Shown: positions 32,276-43,759 of the stretch, piece after piece
Layout of the letters: each line of letters begins with the position of its first letter
Position numbering within the stretch: position 1 is the first letter of the stretch
Origin: Gymnothorax reevesii
Lineage: Eukaryota; Chordata; Actinopteri; Anguilliformes; Muraenidae
NCBI GenBank assembly: GCA_029721435.1
Contig: CM056574.1
Location: 7,060,001 to 7,124,000, forward strand
DNA: 64,000 nt
Direction: 5' to 3'
Notes under the pieces: model-generated
Told to the model about the DNA's origin: nothing
Databases searched by the model: none
What the model saw: only the letters and a program-made list of their open reading frames with translations
Made by a program: the position numbers and the translations under genes

Positions 32276-33974
32276 AGCTATTTTTATAGTTGTTGTATCT
32301 CTTTTCTTCTGTGTTTGCTGTGAGCACGTACTGCTCTACCTAATTGTATCTTCATGATAATTTAATTCCAATTCCAGAGTCATAATCGGTTTTCATATTA
32401 TAATGTGAAATCCACTGTGATGCATGTGAAACTGATAAACCTCTGTGTACAGACTTCAATTATTACATCGCCTACGTGCTAATTAATGAATACCGGCCAC
32501 ACCTGATAATCCTGAGTTTGACCCGACGCTAAAGCCCTCCGCCATGGTTTTAAAAAATCCTGGAGGAGACCCTGCCTTCCCCGTATTTAGCTGCACATGC
32601 TCTCCGTCAGATCGTTTAAACGTCCATGTTAACCTTCAATGTACTATATACAAAAATATGAGTTTACAGTAAAAAAAAAACAAAAGATTAATTTTTCTCC
32701 ATTATAATTTATCCATATCAAGTAAAGTACGACTCAATTTGAACCTTAAATAACAAAATATAAAGCTTAGAGAGAGACATAGTACTTCTATTGACTCTGC
32801 CCACAAATTCACAGAGCACAGCATTAAATACACGTATGTGACGTCGCCCAAAACGGGCCTATTTCCGAACATCACGGTAGTATTCAGGCTCAATAAAGTA
32901 CTGTTATTTCATGCTGGGTTCTATTCTCTCATATCAATGATGTGAAAGAATTACATCACATTGCATTCTTCGTGTTCTATGCTTTCCATTGAAGTCGACA
33001 TTGCCATATTTCAGTTTTTTCTTTGAATGTCTACTTTAAAGGAGCCGTATGTAAGTTTGTGGCCAGAACTGGTACTGCAATCACATTCATAACACTGCAG
33101 AGCGCAGTATCCCCTCCCCCTCTCCCCCAGACGAGAGGCTGCCAGCTAGGTTGCCGGATCCAGCAAGAACATCTACTACACGGAGTTACCATGGTTACGT
33201 TTCAATATCATCAACGATTTGCTCTCAGAGGGTTGTGTTCAGTTCAGAAAAGATCGAGACTAATGACTAACTAAATTTGGCAATGGTCATATTGGTCAAC
33301 TTGCTCGTCACTCTTCTGTGTGGATAGCCCTCTAAAGTACATACTATAATAAGCGTAATGAATGAATGAGGACTCATTTGACCAATGCACTGTCTCAATT
33401 ACATTTCATATTGCCATAATGGCTGCGCTAATGTCGGAACGGTTTCCACAGCATCTCAGCATAATGCTAGAGAAACGGCCTCTAATAATGTATTGCTAAT
33501 GTTAGCAATGACGAGTCACGGTTTTTATTTCTCAAACAATTTGTTACTTAGTCAATTCGATGACCCACCTGCATATGCACTATACCATGAAAGAACATAC
33601 ATGTTATTCGACTGTAGAGAATATTTGAAATGTCCATGCCTACATTAAATTGAATTAAGTTAGCCATACTAAGCTGAATCACACCTGTCCAGGAGAAAAT
33701 TAGCAACTTCAGTGTCAGTATTCAAACTCTTCTCTGCTTTCAGCCGTCTCCATCTTTCAAAGGTATGTCCTATACAGATCCTTGTTTTGTTTCTGACTTT
33801 GTTACAATGTATTTCAAAATCATAACGAGGCCTTTTAGGTTTAGTAACATCAGACATTTGTGCTCTGATCCTGGTCTTTTGAGGAGGGTCGGTGTTCACC
33901 CATCTCGAGAGGGCACTGCACTTCTGTCGAGAAATCTGGTGTACGACTTAAATTATTGTAGTTGACTGTCGAGA
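32118..33974 (+). repeat. 1.86-kb tandem duplication, first copy
   Basis: The block starting CCAGATGATAACTC recurs at an offset of 1875-1876 bp through to GTTGACTGTCGAGA. I see only about half a dozen substitutions and one A-tract length change between copies. It contains AAAGGAGCCGTATGTAAGTT and CCCCCTCTCCCCCAG stretches that I associate with the 5' region of fish L2-type LINEs. Its short open frames are identical in both copies because the duplication is young, not because they are genes. Confidence 0.93.
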
Positions 33975-33992
33975 TGATATCCAGATGATTAT

Positions 33993-35850
33993 CCAGATGA
34001 TAACTCAAAACGGCCTTGCCAAATGTTCTCATTTTTTGGTGGTATGTTAGGGCTGGTTACAGGAAGCTCCCTATCAATTTGTGTCCCGCTCCGATAATCA
34101 ATATGGCCACCAAGAAAGTGCAAGGCTGAGGGGTCCCGCTCGTGACTGTGAGCTATTTTTATAGTTGTTGTATCTCTTTTCTTCTGTGTTTGCTGTGAGC
34201 ACGTACTGCTCTACCTAATTGTATCTTCATGATAATTTAATTCCAATTCCAGAGTCATAATCGGTTTTCATATTATAATGTGAAATCCACTGTGATGCAT
34301 GTGAAACTGATAAACCTCTGTGTACAGACTTCAATTATTACATCGCCTACGTGCTAATTAATGAATACTGGCCACACCTGATAATCCTGAGTTTGACCCG
34401 ACGCTGAAGCCCTCCGCCATGGTTTTAAAAAATCCTGGAGGAGACCCTGCCTTCCCCGTATTTAGCTGCACATGCTCTCCGTCAGATCGTTTAAACGTCC
34501 ATGTTAACCTTCAATGTACTATATACAAAAATATGAGTTTACAGTAAAAAAAAAAACAAAAGATTAATTTTTCTCCATTATAATTTATCCATATCAAGTA
34601 AAGTACGACTCAATTTGAACCTTAAATAACAAAATATAAAGCTTAGAGAGAGACATAGTACTTCTATTGACTCTGCCCACAAATTCACAGAGCACAGCAT
34701 TAAATACACGTATGTGACGTCGCCCAAAACGGGCCTATTTCCGAACATCACGGTAGTATTCAGGCTCAATAAAGTACTGTTATTTCATGCTGGGTTCTAT
34801 TCTCTCATATCAATGATGTGAAAGAATTACATCACATTGCATTCTTCGTGTTCTATGCTTTCCATTGAAGTCGACATTGCCATATTTCAGTTTTTTCTTT
34901 GAATGTCTACTTTAAAGGAGCCGTATGTAAGTTTGTGGCCAGAACTGGTACTGCAATCACATTCATAACACTGCAGAGCGCAGTATCCCCTCCCCCTCTC
35001 CCCCAGACGAGAGGCTGCCAGCTAGGTTGCCGGATCCAGCAAGAACATCTACTACACGGAGTTACCATGGTTACGTTTCAATATCATCAACGATTTGCTC
35101 TCACAGGGTTGTGTTCAGTTCAGAAAAGATCGAGACTAATGACTAACTAAATTTGGCAATGGTCATATTGGTCAACTTGCTCGTCACTCTTCTGTGTGGA
35201 TAGCCCTCTAAAGTACATACTATAATAGGCGTAATGAATGAATGAGGACTCATTTGACCAATGCACTGTCTCAATTACATTTCATATTGCCATAATGGCT
35301 GCGCTAATGTCGGAACGGTTTCCACAGCATCTCAGCATAATGCTAGAGAAACGGCCTCTAATAATGTATTGCTAATGTTAGCAATGACGAGTCACGGTTT
35401 TTATTTCTCAAACAATTTGTTACTTAGTCAATTCGATGACCCACCTGCATATGCACTATACCATGAAAGAACATACATGTTATTCGACTGTAGAGAATAT
35501 TTGAAATGTCCATGCCTACATTAAATTGAATTAAGTTAGCCATACTAAGCTGAATCACACCTGTCCAGGAGAAAATTAGCAACTTCAGTGTCAGTATTCA
35601 AACTCTTCTCTGCTTTCAGCCGTCTCCATCTTTCAAAGGTATGTCCTATACAGATCCTTGTTTTGTTTCTGACTTTGTTACAATGCATTTCAAAATCATA
35701 ACGAGGCCTTTTAGGTTTAGTAACATCAGACATTTGTGCTCTGATCCTGGTCTTTTGAGGAGGGTCGGTGTTCACCCATCTCGAGAGGGCACTGCACTTC
35801 TGTCGAGAAATCTGGTGTACGACTTAAATTATTGTAGTTGACTGTCGAGA
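33993..35850 (+). repeat. 1.86-kb tandem duplication, second copy
   Basis: Second copy of 32118-33974. The 18-bp junction (33975-33992) holds further CCAGATGAT-like words, so microhomology may have guided the duplication. The copy runs directly into the L2-type LINE reading frame at 35.9 kb. Confidence 0.93.
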
Positions 35851-35889
35851 GTTAAATCTAAATTCCTGACATTCAGCTTTGATAAACCG

Positions 35890-37069
35890 TTGATTAGGTC
35901 GAACCCTATAGAGATTGTGTCTGTTCCTCGAATTCCAATTAAATTAAGAAAGAAGAATCGCGGAGTACGTCGCAAAAACTTGATTTGCATTTACACCAAC
36001 CGTATCAATCCACCTATAAATAAATATTCTCTCAAAATTGATCTATTAAATATTAGATCCTTGAACTCTAAAGCAACTGTTGTGAACGAATTAATCTCTG
36101 ATTGTTATCTTGATATGCTGTGTCTCTCAGAAACATGGCTGAGACCAGATGAAAACTTATCTTTGAATGAAGCCTCTCCACCTGGTTTTATATACACTCA
36201 AAACCCCCGCCTGGGCCGGAGAGATGGGGGTGTTTATATACACTCAAAACCCCCGCCTGGGCCGGAGAGGTGGGGGTGTTTATATACACTCAAAACCCCC
36301 ACCTGGGCCGGAGAGGTGGGGGTGTTTATATACACTCAAAACCCCCGCCTGGGCCGGAGAGGTGGGGGTGTTTATATACACTCAAAACCCCCGCCTGGGC
36401 CGGAGAGGTGGGGGTGTTTATATACACACAAAACCCCCGCCTGGGCCGGAGAGGTGGGGGTGTTTATATACACTCAAAACCCCCGCCTGGGCCGGAGAGC
36501 TGGGGGGGTGTATATACACTCAAAACCCCTGTCTGGGCCGGAGAGGTGGGGGTGTTTATATACACTCAAAACCCACGCCTGGGCCGGAGAGCTGGGGGTG
36601 TTTATATACACTCAAAACCCCCGCCTGGGCTGGAGAGGTGGGGGTGTTTATATACACTCAAAACCCCCGCCTGGACCGGAGAGGTGGGGGTGTTGCAGCT
36701 ATTTATAGTGACTCCATTCACTCAGTGCCAAAACTACAGTATAAATTTGATACATTTGAGGTTTTAGCGATGAATTTTTCAGTGCAGGATACAGGTGCCG
36801 GCCCTGCCCCTGATCAGCCTTTAGCTCTGGTGACAGTCTACAGGCCCCCTGGCCTTCACTCTGCCTTTATTCAAGATTTTTCAGAATTCCTTTCAGACTT
36901 AGTTTTAAGCTATGATAGAATAGTTATATTGGGCGACTTTAACCTGCACTTTGAGAGGGCAGATGATTCTCGAAAATCCGCATTCACTAACATTTTGGAG
37001 TCAGTCAGCTTTGCTCGGAGTGCTGTTGGCCCAACACATTTTCATGGTCATACTTTAGACCTGATCTAA
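35890..37069 (+). pseudogene. Endonuclease domain of the L2-type LINE, frame-broken by a minisatellite
   Basis: The frame from 35890 reads IDLLNIRSLNSKATVVNELI and DMLCLSETWLRPDENL, the N-terminal motifs of an apurinic-type endonuclease. After the repeat tract the frame resumes with GGGVAAIYSDSI, LVTVYRPPG, ILGDFNLHFERADDS and THFHGHTLDLI. The endonuclease nicks target DNA to prime reverse transcription. The 11 repeat units add 10 x 46 = 460 bp, which is not a multiple of three, so upstream and downstream parts are out of frame. Confidence 0.85.
36191..36696 (+). repeat. 46-bp minisatellite, 11 units, inside the LINE endonuclease
   Basis: The unit is TATACACTCAAAACCCCCGC, CTGGGCCGGAGAGGTGGGGG, TGTTTA. 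Units are nearly identical (variants at 36.21, 36.30, 36.43, 36.50 and 36.53 kb). No stop occurs in any + frame, so three overlapping frames pass through. Each unit moves the frame by one, cycling through YTQNPRLGRRGG, YIHSKPPPGPERWG and LYTLKTPAWAGEVG. Confidence 0.95.
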
Positions 37070-37120
37070 AGCTTTGGCATTAACATTGGGCAGGTCAGGA
37101 TTTATTCACATAATCCCAGT

Positions 37121-38591
37121 TTGTCTGACCATTTTCTTATCACATTCTGTTTACAATTGACCCACCCTGCATTGTTAGACACTAGAATGTACACTGGTCG
37201 TACTTTTACTGCTACAACTTCTATAAAATTCACTGAGGTTTTCCCATCTTATTTTGAGCATCCAGTCAGTGCCTCCTCTATTGACGATATGGCAGAAAAG
37301 TTTGCTGATGCTCTCCGCTGTACCCTTAATGTAGTCGCGCCACTGAAATATAAAAAGGTTACTCAGAAGAAGAGGCCAGCCCCATGGTACACTGACCAGA
37401 CAAGGACACTAACGCAAAAATCTCGTCAACTAGAACACAAATGGCGCTCCACTAAACTCCAGGTATTCCATAGTGCTTGGAAAGAGAGCCTTGTTGCATA
37501 TAAGCATGCTCTCTCTTGTGCAAGGTCCTGTTACTTTTCAAATCTCATGCAGGAAAATAAAAATTATTCTCGATTTTTGTTCAAACCCATGGCTAAGTTA
37601 ACTAACAATCATGCTGCAAGTAACCAATCATGCTCAAATTCCAGTCTCTTGCAGCAGTGATGATTTTTTAAATTTTGTTAATGGCAAAATTATTGGAATT
37701 AGAGAGAAGATCACTGCTTCCTTACCAGTTTGCGATGGCGTTTCTCATGATATGGAGTCTTCCACATTACACACAAACCAGTTTGAGTCCCTTTCTCCTA
37801 TATCCCTGCGTGAACTAGCCAAATTAGTTGTTACTTCCAAATCATCTTCTTGTATCTTGGATCCCATTCCCACAAAGCTAATGAAAGAACTCCTGCCCAT
37901 TCTTTGCGGCCCAATTTTTCACATAATTAATTCTTCTCTGATTTCAGATATTGTTCCCACTTCATTTAAAATGGCAGAATTCAAGCCGCTGCTTAAAAAA
38001 CCAGATTTGGACCCCACAGTCCTAGCCAATTATAGGCCAATCTCAAACCTCACATTTTTATCTAAGATCCTTGAAAAATGTGTCGCCCAACAGCTCTTTT
38101 CTTTGCTGCAAACTAATGAGGTTTTTGACAGTTTTCAGTCTGCCTATAGAAAGCATCACAGCACTGAAACAGCCCTCACTGTTGTAGTAAATGATCTGCT
38201 TCTCTCTATGGATAGTGGCCGCATCTCTGTTCTCGTCCTTCTCGATTTAAGTGCCGCCTTTGACACTGTAGACCACCATATTCTTCTTCGTAAGTTGGAA
38301 AAATTAGTTGGTATTTCTGGACTTGCCCTTTCATGGTTTAAGTCTTATCTGTCTGATAGATCTCAGTTTGTCCGGGTAAATAACAAGTGTTCAGAGTATT
38401 CCAAGGTTAACTTTGGAATATCTCTAGGATCTGTTCTGGGCCCTTTGTTTTTTTCTCTATACATGTTTCTGCTTGGAAATATCATAAGTAGTCTTGATGT
38501 TAAATACCATTGTTATGCAGACGACACGCAGCTCTATATATCCTTTAAACCGGGTGAAAATGATCCGGTTACTAGATTAGAGATGTCTTAA
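37121..38591 (+). pseudogene. Linker and reverse transcriptase of the L2-type LINE
   Basis: Two overlapping + frames. 37121-37660 (connecting region, AWKESLVAYKHALSCARSCY) is followed after a frameshift by 37611-38591. The latter holds the RT motifs FKPLLKKPDLDPTVLANYRP, SNLTFLSKILEK, FQSAYRKHHSTETAL, LLDLSAAFDTVDH, GSVLGPLFFSLYM and CYADDTQLYI, where ADD is the catalytic pair. The enzyme copies LINE RNA at the nicked target. The frameshift makes this copy non-autonomous. Confidence 0.9.
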
Positions 38592-38607
38592 AGCTGTTAA
38601 AGCTTGG

Positions 38608-39310
38608 ATGACGCAAAATTTTCTTTCACTAAACCCAGATAAGACTGAAATTTTGGTACTGGGTCCCAAATCTCTTAGAGACTCATTTGTTAAGTTTTCT
38701 CTTAACTTAGATGGCCTCTCTGTTTCTGCCAGAGCTGTCGTTAAAAACCTTGGGGTGACTCTTGATTCAGAACTCTCTTTCCAGGCTCACATCAACAATA
38801 TCATCCGAGTGGCTTTTTTCCATCTTCGAAACATATCTAAAAATGTTGTCTCTTCGAGATGCTGAAAAATTGGTTCACGCATTTGTGTCTTCTCGGCTGG
38901 ACTATTGCAATGTCTTACTGTCTGGTTGCACTAGCTCAGCCCTGAAATGTCTGCAATTAGTGCAGAATGCTGCAGCTAGGGTTCTGACTAGGACTAAGAA
39001 ATATGACCACATTAGCCCGGTTCTCAAAAATCTTCATTGGCTGCCAGTAAAATTTAGAATTGAGTACAAAATACTATTACTAACTTACAAAGCCTTAAAT
39101 GACTTGGCCCCGGAATATCTTTGCAGTCTTCTTATTCCTTACTCCCCACCAAGATTACTTCGTTCACAAGGTGCTGACTACTTGAAAATTCCAAATATAT
39201 CTCGAATTACAATTGGAGGCAGAGCATTCTCTTACAAAGCACCAATTTTATTGAACAAACTCCCAAGACAAATTTGGGCTTCAGACACACTATCTTCAAG
39301 AGTAGGCTGA
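38608..39310 (+). pseudogene. C-terminal region of the L2-type LINE protein
   Basis: The frames 38608-38865 (MTQNFLSLNPDKTEILVLGP) and 38762-39310 (LDYCNVLLSGCTSSALKCLQ, LHWLPVKFRIEYKILLLTYK, KLPRQIW) carry the conserved post-RT region of CR1/L2 LINEs, split by a frameshift near 38850. The end is followed by TTTAGTCAAGCCTATG. Confidence 0.85.
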
Positions 39311-39429
39311 AAACTTACCTTTTTAGTCAAGCCTATGATTAGTTCATGATTAGTTATGTGTAGGTTCTGGTGGGACTGACTACAACCTTGATTTATGATA
39401 TGGTCACAATATTGGAAGCCAGTTTTATG

Positions 39430-39648
39430 TAAATCCATGTGGAACCGGTGGCACTGAGCCTGCATTGACGGTGCCAGTGGGGCTTGCTACAGCCTTAGTC
39501 ACTGGGGAGGACCATATGGTACTGATGTAGTGTTAAGCAAATCCACGTGGAACCGGTGGCACTGAGCATGCATTAACGGTGCCAGTGGGGCTTGCTACAG
39601 CCTTAGTCACCGGGGCGGTCCATTTGGTACTAGTGTCTAGAAAATCTG
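39430..39648 (+). repeat. Two tandem 109-bp units in the LINE 3' UTR
   Basis: GTGGAACCGGTGGCACTGAG and the following GGTGCCAGTGGGGCTTGCTA occur twice, 109 bp apart, with a few changes. Confidence 0.85.
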
Positions 39649-40269
39649 AAGTGATCTTCCTGGAATAAGTGTAGGGCCTCTGTGCTGCTGGAAGTGGATG
39701 GAGCGGTGTTGACTGTGTCCTGACCAGTCAGCTCCTAAATTCTCATTTGGCACATGACACAGGACTGTATTTTTATTAATATGCAGTAGTTTTATCCAGT
39801 GCCTCACCCCACTTTTTTCTGTCTTTCTCCGAGGATCTTTCCCTCCACAACCCTGAGTCCTGGACCATCCGAGCCCTGTCCCTCACCATGAGCGCTGGCT
39901 GCTGCTGTCCTGATCCAGTACTGCACCATCCTTGGCATGCCACTTCCTCCAGCAACTGATAGCACTGTTTCGATGGACTTTAATGGAACTCTATTGTCTT
40001 ATCTTCTTATTAACTAGCTGCCCGCGGAGGATGGGCTTCCCCACTATAGCCGGGTTCCTCCTGAGATTTCTTCCCACCGAGGAGTTTTTTCTCACCACTT
40101 TGAGGATTTTTCTCCCAACTGGGAGTTTTTTGCCTCATTTGCAGTAGTGGGGAATAGGCTGGGCACTGCCCTTTCAGTAACTCATCTCTGACTGTAAAGC
40201 GTCTCTGTGACAGTTTATCTGTGAAAAGCGCTACACAAATAAATTGAAATTGAAAAATTGAAAATTGAA

Positions 40270-41150
40270 GTTTCCAAAATTTTAATGACAATAAGACAGA
40301 AGTCAGTGTTTGGGAATCATAAACGCTTCAGTGACTGTGTTGATGCTCTGCCCCCCTCCCTGGGTTCAAAAAACTGCCCTGTCATTAAAAGCCTGACAGT
40401 GAGTTTAAATTTGACAGGCAAATTGGCTCTGTAGTCCAAAGTGCCTTTTTCCAGCTGCAGCTTCAGGCCAAGGTAAACCCATACCTCTCTCCCAGTGACC
40501 TGGAGAAGGTTATCCATGCCTGTATTTCTTTGAGGCTGGATTACTGTAATTCATTGTATATAGGTTTAGACCAGAGCTCGTTGCTACATCTGCAGCTTGT
40601 GCAGAATGCAGCTGCTCGTCACAAAGACACCGGAGCGTATAACCCCAGTTCTGCCCTTCTGCATGGGCTTCCTGTCCGGTTCAGAATTGATGTTAAGATC
40701 TTGATGTTTGTTTTCAAAATTTTATATGGTATGGCCCCCGTGTACTTGGCTGAACTCTTACTTGTTCACAGACCAATCAGAGGTCTGAGGTCTGCAAATG
40801 AGCTGAACCTCGATGTGCCTAAATGCAGGCTAAAAACTAGAGGCGATCGAGCATTTGCAGCAGTTGCCCCTAAGCTGTGGAACAATTTCTCACTGCATGT
40901 CCAGTCGTCAGAGAGACTCTGGAGGTTTTTCCCTCTCTTTAAACCCATTTTTTCTCCCAAGCTTTTGGACCTGTGTGAGATGAAAGTTGTTTTGTGTGAT
41001 AAATGCATCTGCATTTATCTCTGTTATTGCAAAAATTATTTTTTGATATGTATCATTGTATTCTATTGTTATTTATTTCATGTAAAGCACCTTGGTCAAC
41101 CTAGGTTGTTTATAAGGTGCTCTATAAATAAAGGTGACCTTGACCTTGAC
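40270..41150 (+). pseudogene. 3' end of an older CR1/L2-type LINE
   Basis: The + frame reads FSDCVDALPPSLGSKNCPVI, PYLSPSDLEKVIHACISLRL, DYCNSLYIGLDQSSLLHLQL, VQNAAAR, LHGLPVRFRIDVKILMFVFK and KLWNNFSLHVQSSE, the post-RT region of a LINE related to but distinct from the one at 35.9-40.3 kb. It ends AGGTGCTCTATAAATAAAGG with the tail TGACCTTGACCTTGACCTTT at about 41133-41152, a simple repeat tail normal for this group. Confidence 0.85.
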
Positions 41151-41159
41151 CTTTGGTTT

Positions 41160-41745
41160 CGCCCCAAATGAGAATTGTTAGGGGCTGCGCGGAGAAGAGG
41201 GGGGCACAGATACCAAATTTTTTATTTTTTTTATTGAATGCCTTCACAATGAAAAGAGAATTTCAACAAAAAATTTTTAAAAAGTGCCTCTGAAATTATA
41301 TGGCCTGCTCTATTATTAATGTGCCCTCATTTCTCTGTTTATCAAACATGCGTTATATAAACAGTCCTTTTTCCGATCGACTGGCAGAGTTCAAAAATCC
41401 AGCTTCAGAAAGCCCTCCCAGATATTTGTTTTCCCACAATCACCTGAATACGATCATTTACACAATGATACTTGACGAGTCAGGGTCTAGAAATTCATTT
41501 CCATAAATACTGAGACAGAGAGTAAAATGTACCAGAATCATGTGGGAGCGTAGCTGAAGCACAGAGCCTGAAAGTCGGTTAGGCTCACTGAGAGACAGCC
41601 AGATGAGAATGTTGCCAAGTGGACGACACAGGGTGATAAGAGAGGAGTCAGTGGGTCTAAATGTGGCGGTTTTTCAGTCTGTCTGATCTGCTGGCTGAGA
41701 GGATCTCCTGGAAGGCCGCAAAAAAGGCGACTCAGAGCAGAATCA
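41160..41745. other. No gene seen
   Basis: 585 bp between the LINE tail and the Harbinger element, with a T-rich stretch at about 41216-41235 and no recognised feature. Confidence 0.55.
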
Positions 41746-42299
41746 GGGCCCGTATTCACAAAGCATCTTACCTTACCGCTAGGAGTACTCCTAAGTCACG
41801 CTAAAACACTGTATGTCGGAGTAAAATCTTAAAAGTTATTCGCAAAGCCACTGAGAGCAACTTTTAGTTAAGAAAACTGGTAACTCCTAGACTAGGAGTA
41901 GCTCTGAGACAGGTGGGAGTAAATCTCCGTTGCTATGGATAACGTCAATTCTAATGCGCGAGTCTTGGGACAATGAGCACGGTGATTGGTTGTTTGGTGG
42001 CAGGGCGGCCCATTGAAAAAATATCCCACATACAACCCATGGAGGAAAAAATGAGGAAATAGTCCAAGCGGCTGGTTTGTCCCATAAAATAATATGTTGA
42101 GCACTCCTGGAAATGCGCTATACGAAGTCCCCACATGTCACGCACTAGGCAAGTAAACAAAGAGAGTTTTAAAAACACCAATAGCATAAAATGAGTCAAT
42201 AATAAAACGTGTCTTTTTCCCCAATAATTGGCAACTGATTACCCAATGAGAATATGTTGCGATCATTTAAAAGTTGGGCTGAACTGTCATGGATGAAAG

Positions 42300-42510
42300 T
42301 TCATGAAAGACAGAAAAGCCCAACTGGAGCCACGACCAGTTACTGCTGCTGGCCCAGTTACTGCTGGAGCGAAAGCACGTAATCAAAGGGAAATTTGGCT
42401 CGGGGTTGAAGAGCAAATCCAAGTGGGATGCGTGGGATAATATCAGCCTGCAGATCAATGCTGCATTACCCACGGAGTCTTGGACGGCAGACGACTGCGA
42501 GAAGCGGTAA
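42300..42510 (+). pseudogene. Myb/SANT-like protein remnant of the Harbinger element
   Basis: The + strand reads ERKHVIKGKFGSGLKSKSKW, then DAWDNISLQINAAL and TADDCEKR. This is the Myb/SANT-like helix set (tryptophans spaced through short helices) of the accessory DNA-binding protein of PIF/Harbinger elements. It stops at 42511 shortly after CEKR, so only the domain core remains. Confidence 0.65.
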
Positions 42511-42858
42511 TATAGGCTGCAATCGCAAGGGAGGTCCGAGATTGCAGGCTAATCGTTCAAACAGGAAGCCATACTAAACTTGTTTGTAATTTATAGCCTA
42601 CAATTTAAATATGCATACAAAATATGACATAGGCTGGTATTATTATGATGATCTATTAAATGTAACCCTCGCTCAACAGCCTAATAAAATAATTCATGCA
42701 TTGCAGGAGGAGGTACAGCCCCAAAGCCACTGTCCACCAGAAAGTGGCATTGCAGCCACATGATGCCTGTCAAATAATCGGCATAAGCTGTGTTACATTA
42801 ACATGCGAGAGTTCTACATGGATCCTGGCCATCTCGCAACAATGTCCAAAATATTATA

Positions 42859-43176
42859 TTAGGCATCAAATACTATCTGGGTGTTAATGGAATGAATTTT
42901 TTTTCTGTTTACAAATACCTCTTCATCCTGGGTCGGAGAAATAATTTGAATATGGGTCTTGTAAACAGCACATATGATACCGGGCATACCTGAGATGGGC
43001 GTGAATTCAAGTTTAATTCTGTGTTGTCGGCGAATGTCCATTGGAAACCGGTTAAACTGTCGGATGATAGTGGTAAGATATGAGATGCTCTGTGAATACG
43101 GGCCCAGATATCTTTTCAACAACTGCGCATCGTTCAGAATTTCCAAGTCATTCCATCTTTCAACAGCAGCAGCCAT
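42859..43176 (-). pseudogene. HARBI1-like transposase fragment
   Basis: A 105-residue minus-strand frame. ERWNDLEILNDAQLLKRYLG is the start of the protein, and SGMPGIICAVYKTHIQIISP then EEVFVNRKKIHSINTQIVFD is the first catalytic block. The family normally has an aspartate in the xIDGTHI motif. Here the block reads AVYKTHI, so the first catalytic residue is lost. Large parts between and after these blocks are missing. The protein is inactive. Confidence 0.8.
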
Positions 43177-43409
43177 TTTACGATTCTTTGTGAATAGGTT
43201 TTAGCGAGTTAGGAGTCCTCTTGACTACTTTTAAGCTGTCCCAGACTTAAGAGCTACTTTTAGGTCTAAAATGCTTTGTGAATAACTCATAGTAAAAATA
43301 ACTAGGAGTCCTAAATATACGACTGACATGCCCATTTTTTAGGAGTTTCTCCTAAATCCAGCAGTTAGGACCTACTTTTAGCGCTAAGATGCTTTGTGAA
43401 TATGGGCCC

Positions 43410-43700
43410 TGAGTAGGACTTCGGTTTCAGACTTGTGCTCTGCTGAGAGAGGACAAAAGAGAGTAAATAAAGCTCATGGTCACTGAAGGAGCAACAACTC
43501 CGAACAGCGACTGCAGCGACTGTACGCAATACAGAAATGCAACAGCAGAGTCGGGAGAAAGGTTGAGTGATAAACTTTCTCACAATCTCTGTAATGGAGC
43601 CCTTTTCTCTGAACTAAGAAAATGGGTAAGCCAGGGAAAAGCAGGGAAACAGGAGACCAGGCTCGCTGGATCCCTCAGCAGTAATGGAGGCCCTCGATGG
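43410..43700. other. No gene seen
   Basis: A short stretch after the Harbinger element without recognised features. The open frame 43476-43712 has no family resemblance. Confidence 0.5.
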
Positions 43701-43759
43701 ATTGAGAAATGAAGTGAGGGAGTTGAGGGTCAGTGTGGAGGAGCAGGTGGACCGGCTTT

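Larger units (their letters stand above)
35851..40269 (+). mobile_element. L2-type (Maui-like) LINE, long but inactive
   Basis: A single ORF2-type coding region (endonuclease, linker, RT, C-terminal region), broken by frameshifts, followed by a long 3' UTR. It ends in the typical L2 tail: ...GAAAAGCGCTACACAAATAA, then AATTGAA repeats at about 40240-40269. The 5' UTR is probably the duplicated 1.86-kb block, so the complete element may begin near 32.1 kb. It is inserted next to, or within, an older LINE whose 3' part resumes at 40270. Confidence 0.85.
41746..43409. mobile_element. PIF/Harbinger DNA transposon, decayed
   Basis: Inverted ends GGGCCCGTATTCACAAAGCA on the left and TGCTTTGTGAATATGGGCCC on the right, with further subterminal AGGAGTACTCCTAA-type repeats. 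It carries remnants of both proteins expected of this superfamily: a Myb/SANT-type DNA-binding protein (+ strand) and a HARBI1-like transposase (- strand). Flanking triplets TCA and TGA could be a 3-bp target duplication with one change. Confidence 0.88.

Noticed and set aside
32702..35841. Pairs of identical 60-90-residue open frames at 1876-bp spacing
   Set aside because: Their identity comes from a recent DNA duplication, so it is not evidence of protein conservation. No domain is recognisable.
36270..36767. A 165-residue repeat protein (YTQNPHLGRRGG...)
   Set aside because: It is the third forward frame of the 46-bp minisatellite within the LINE, not a separate gene.
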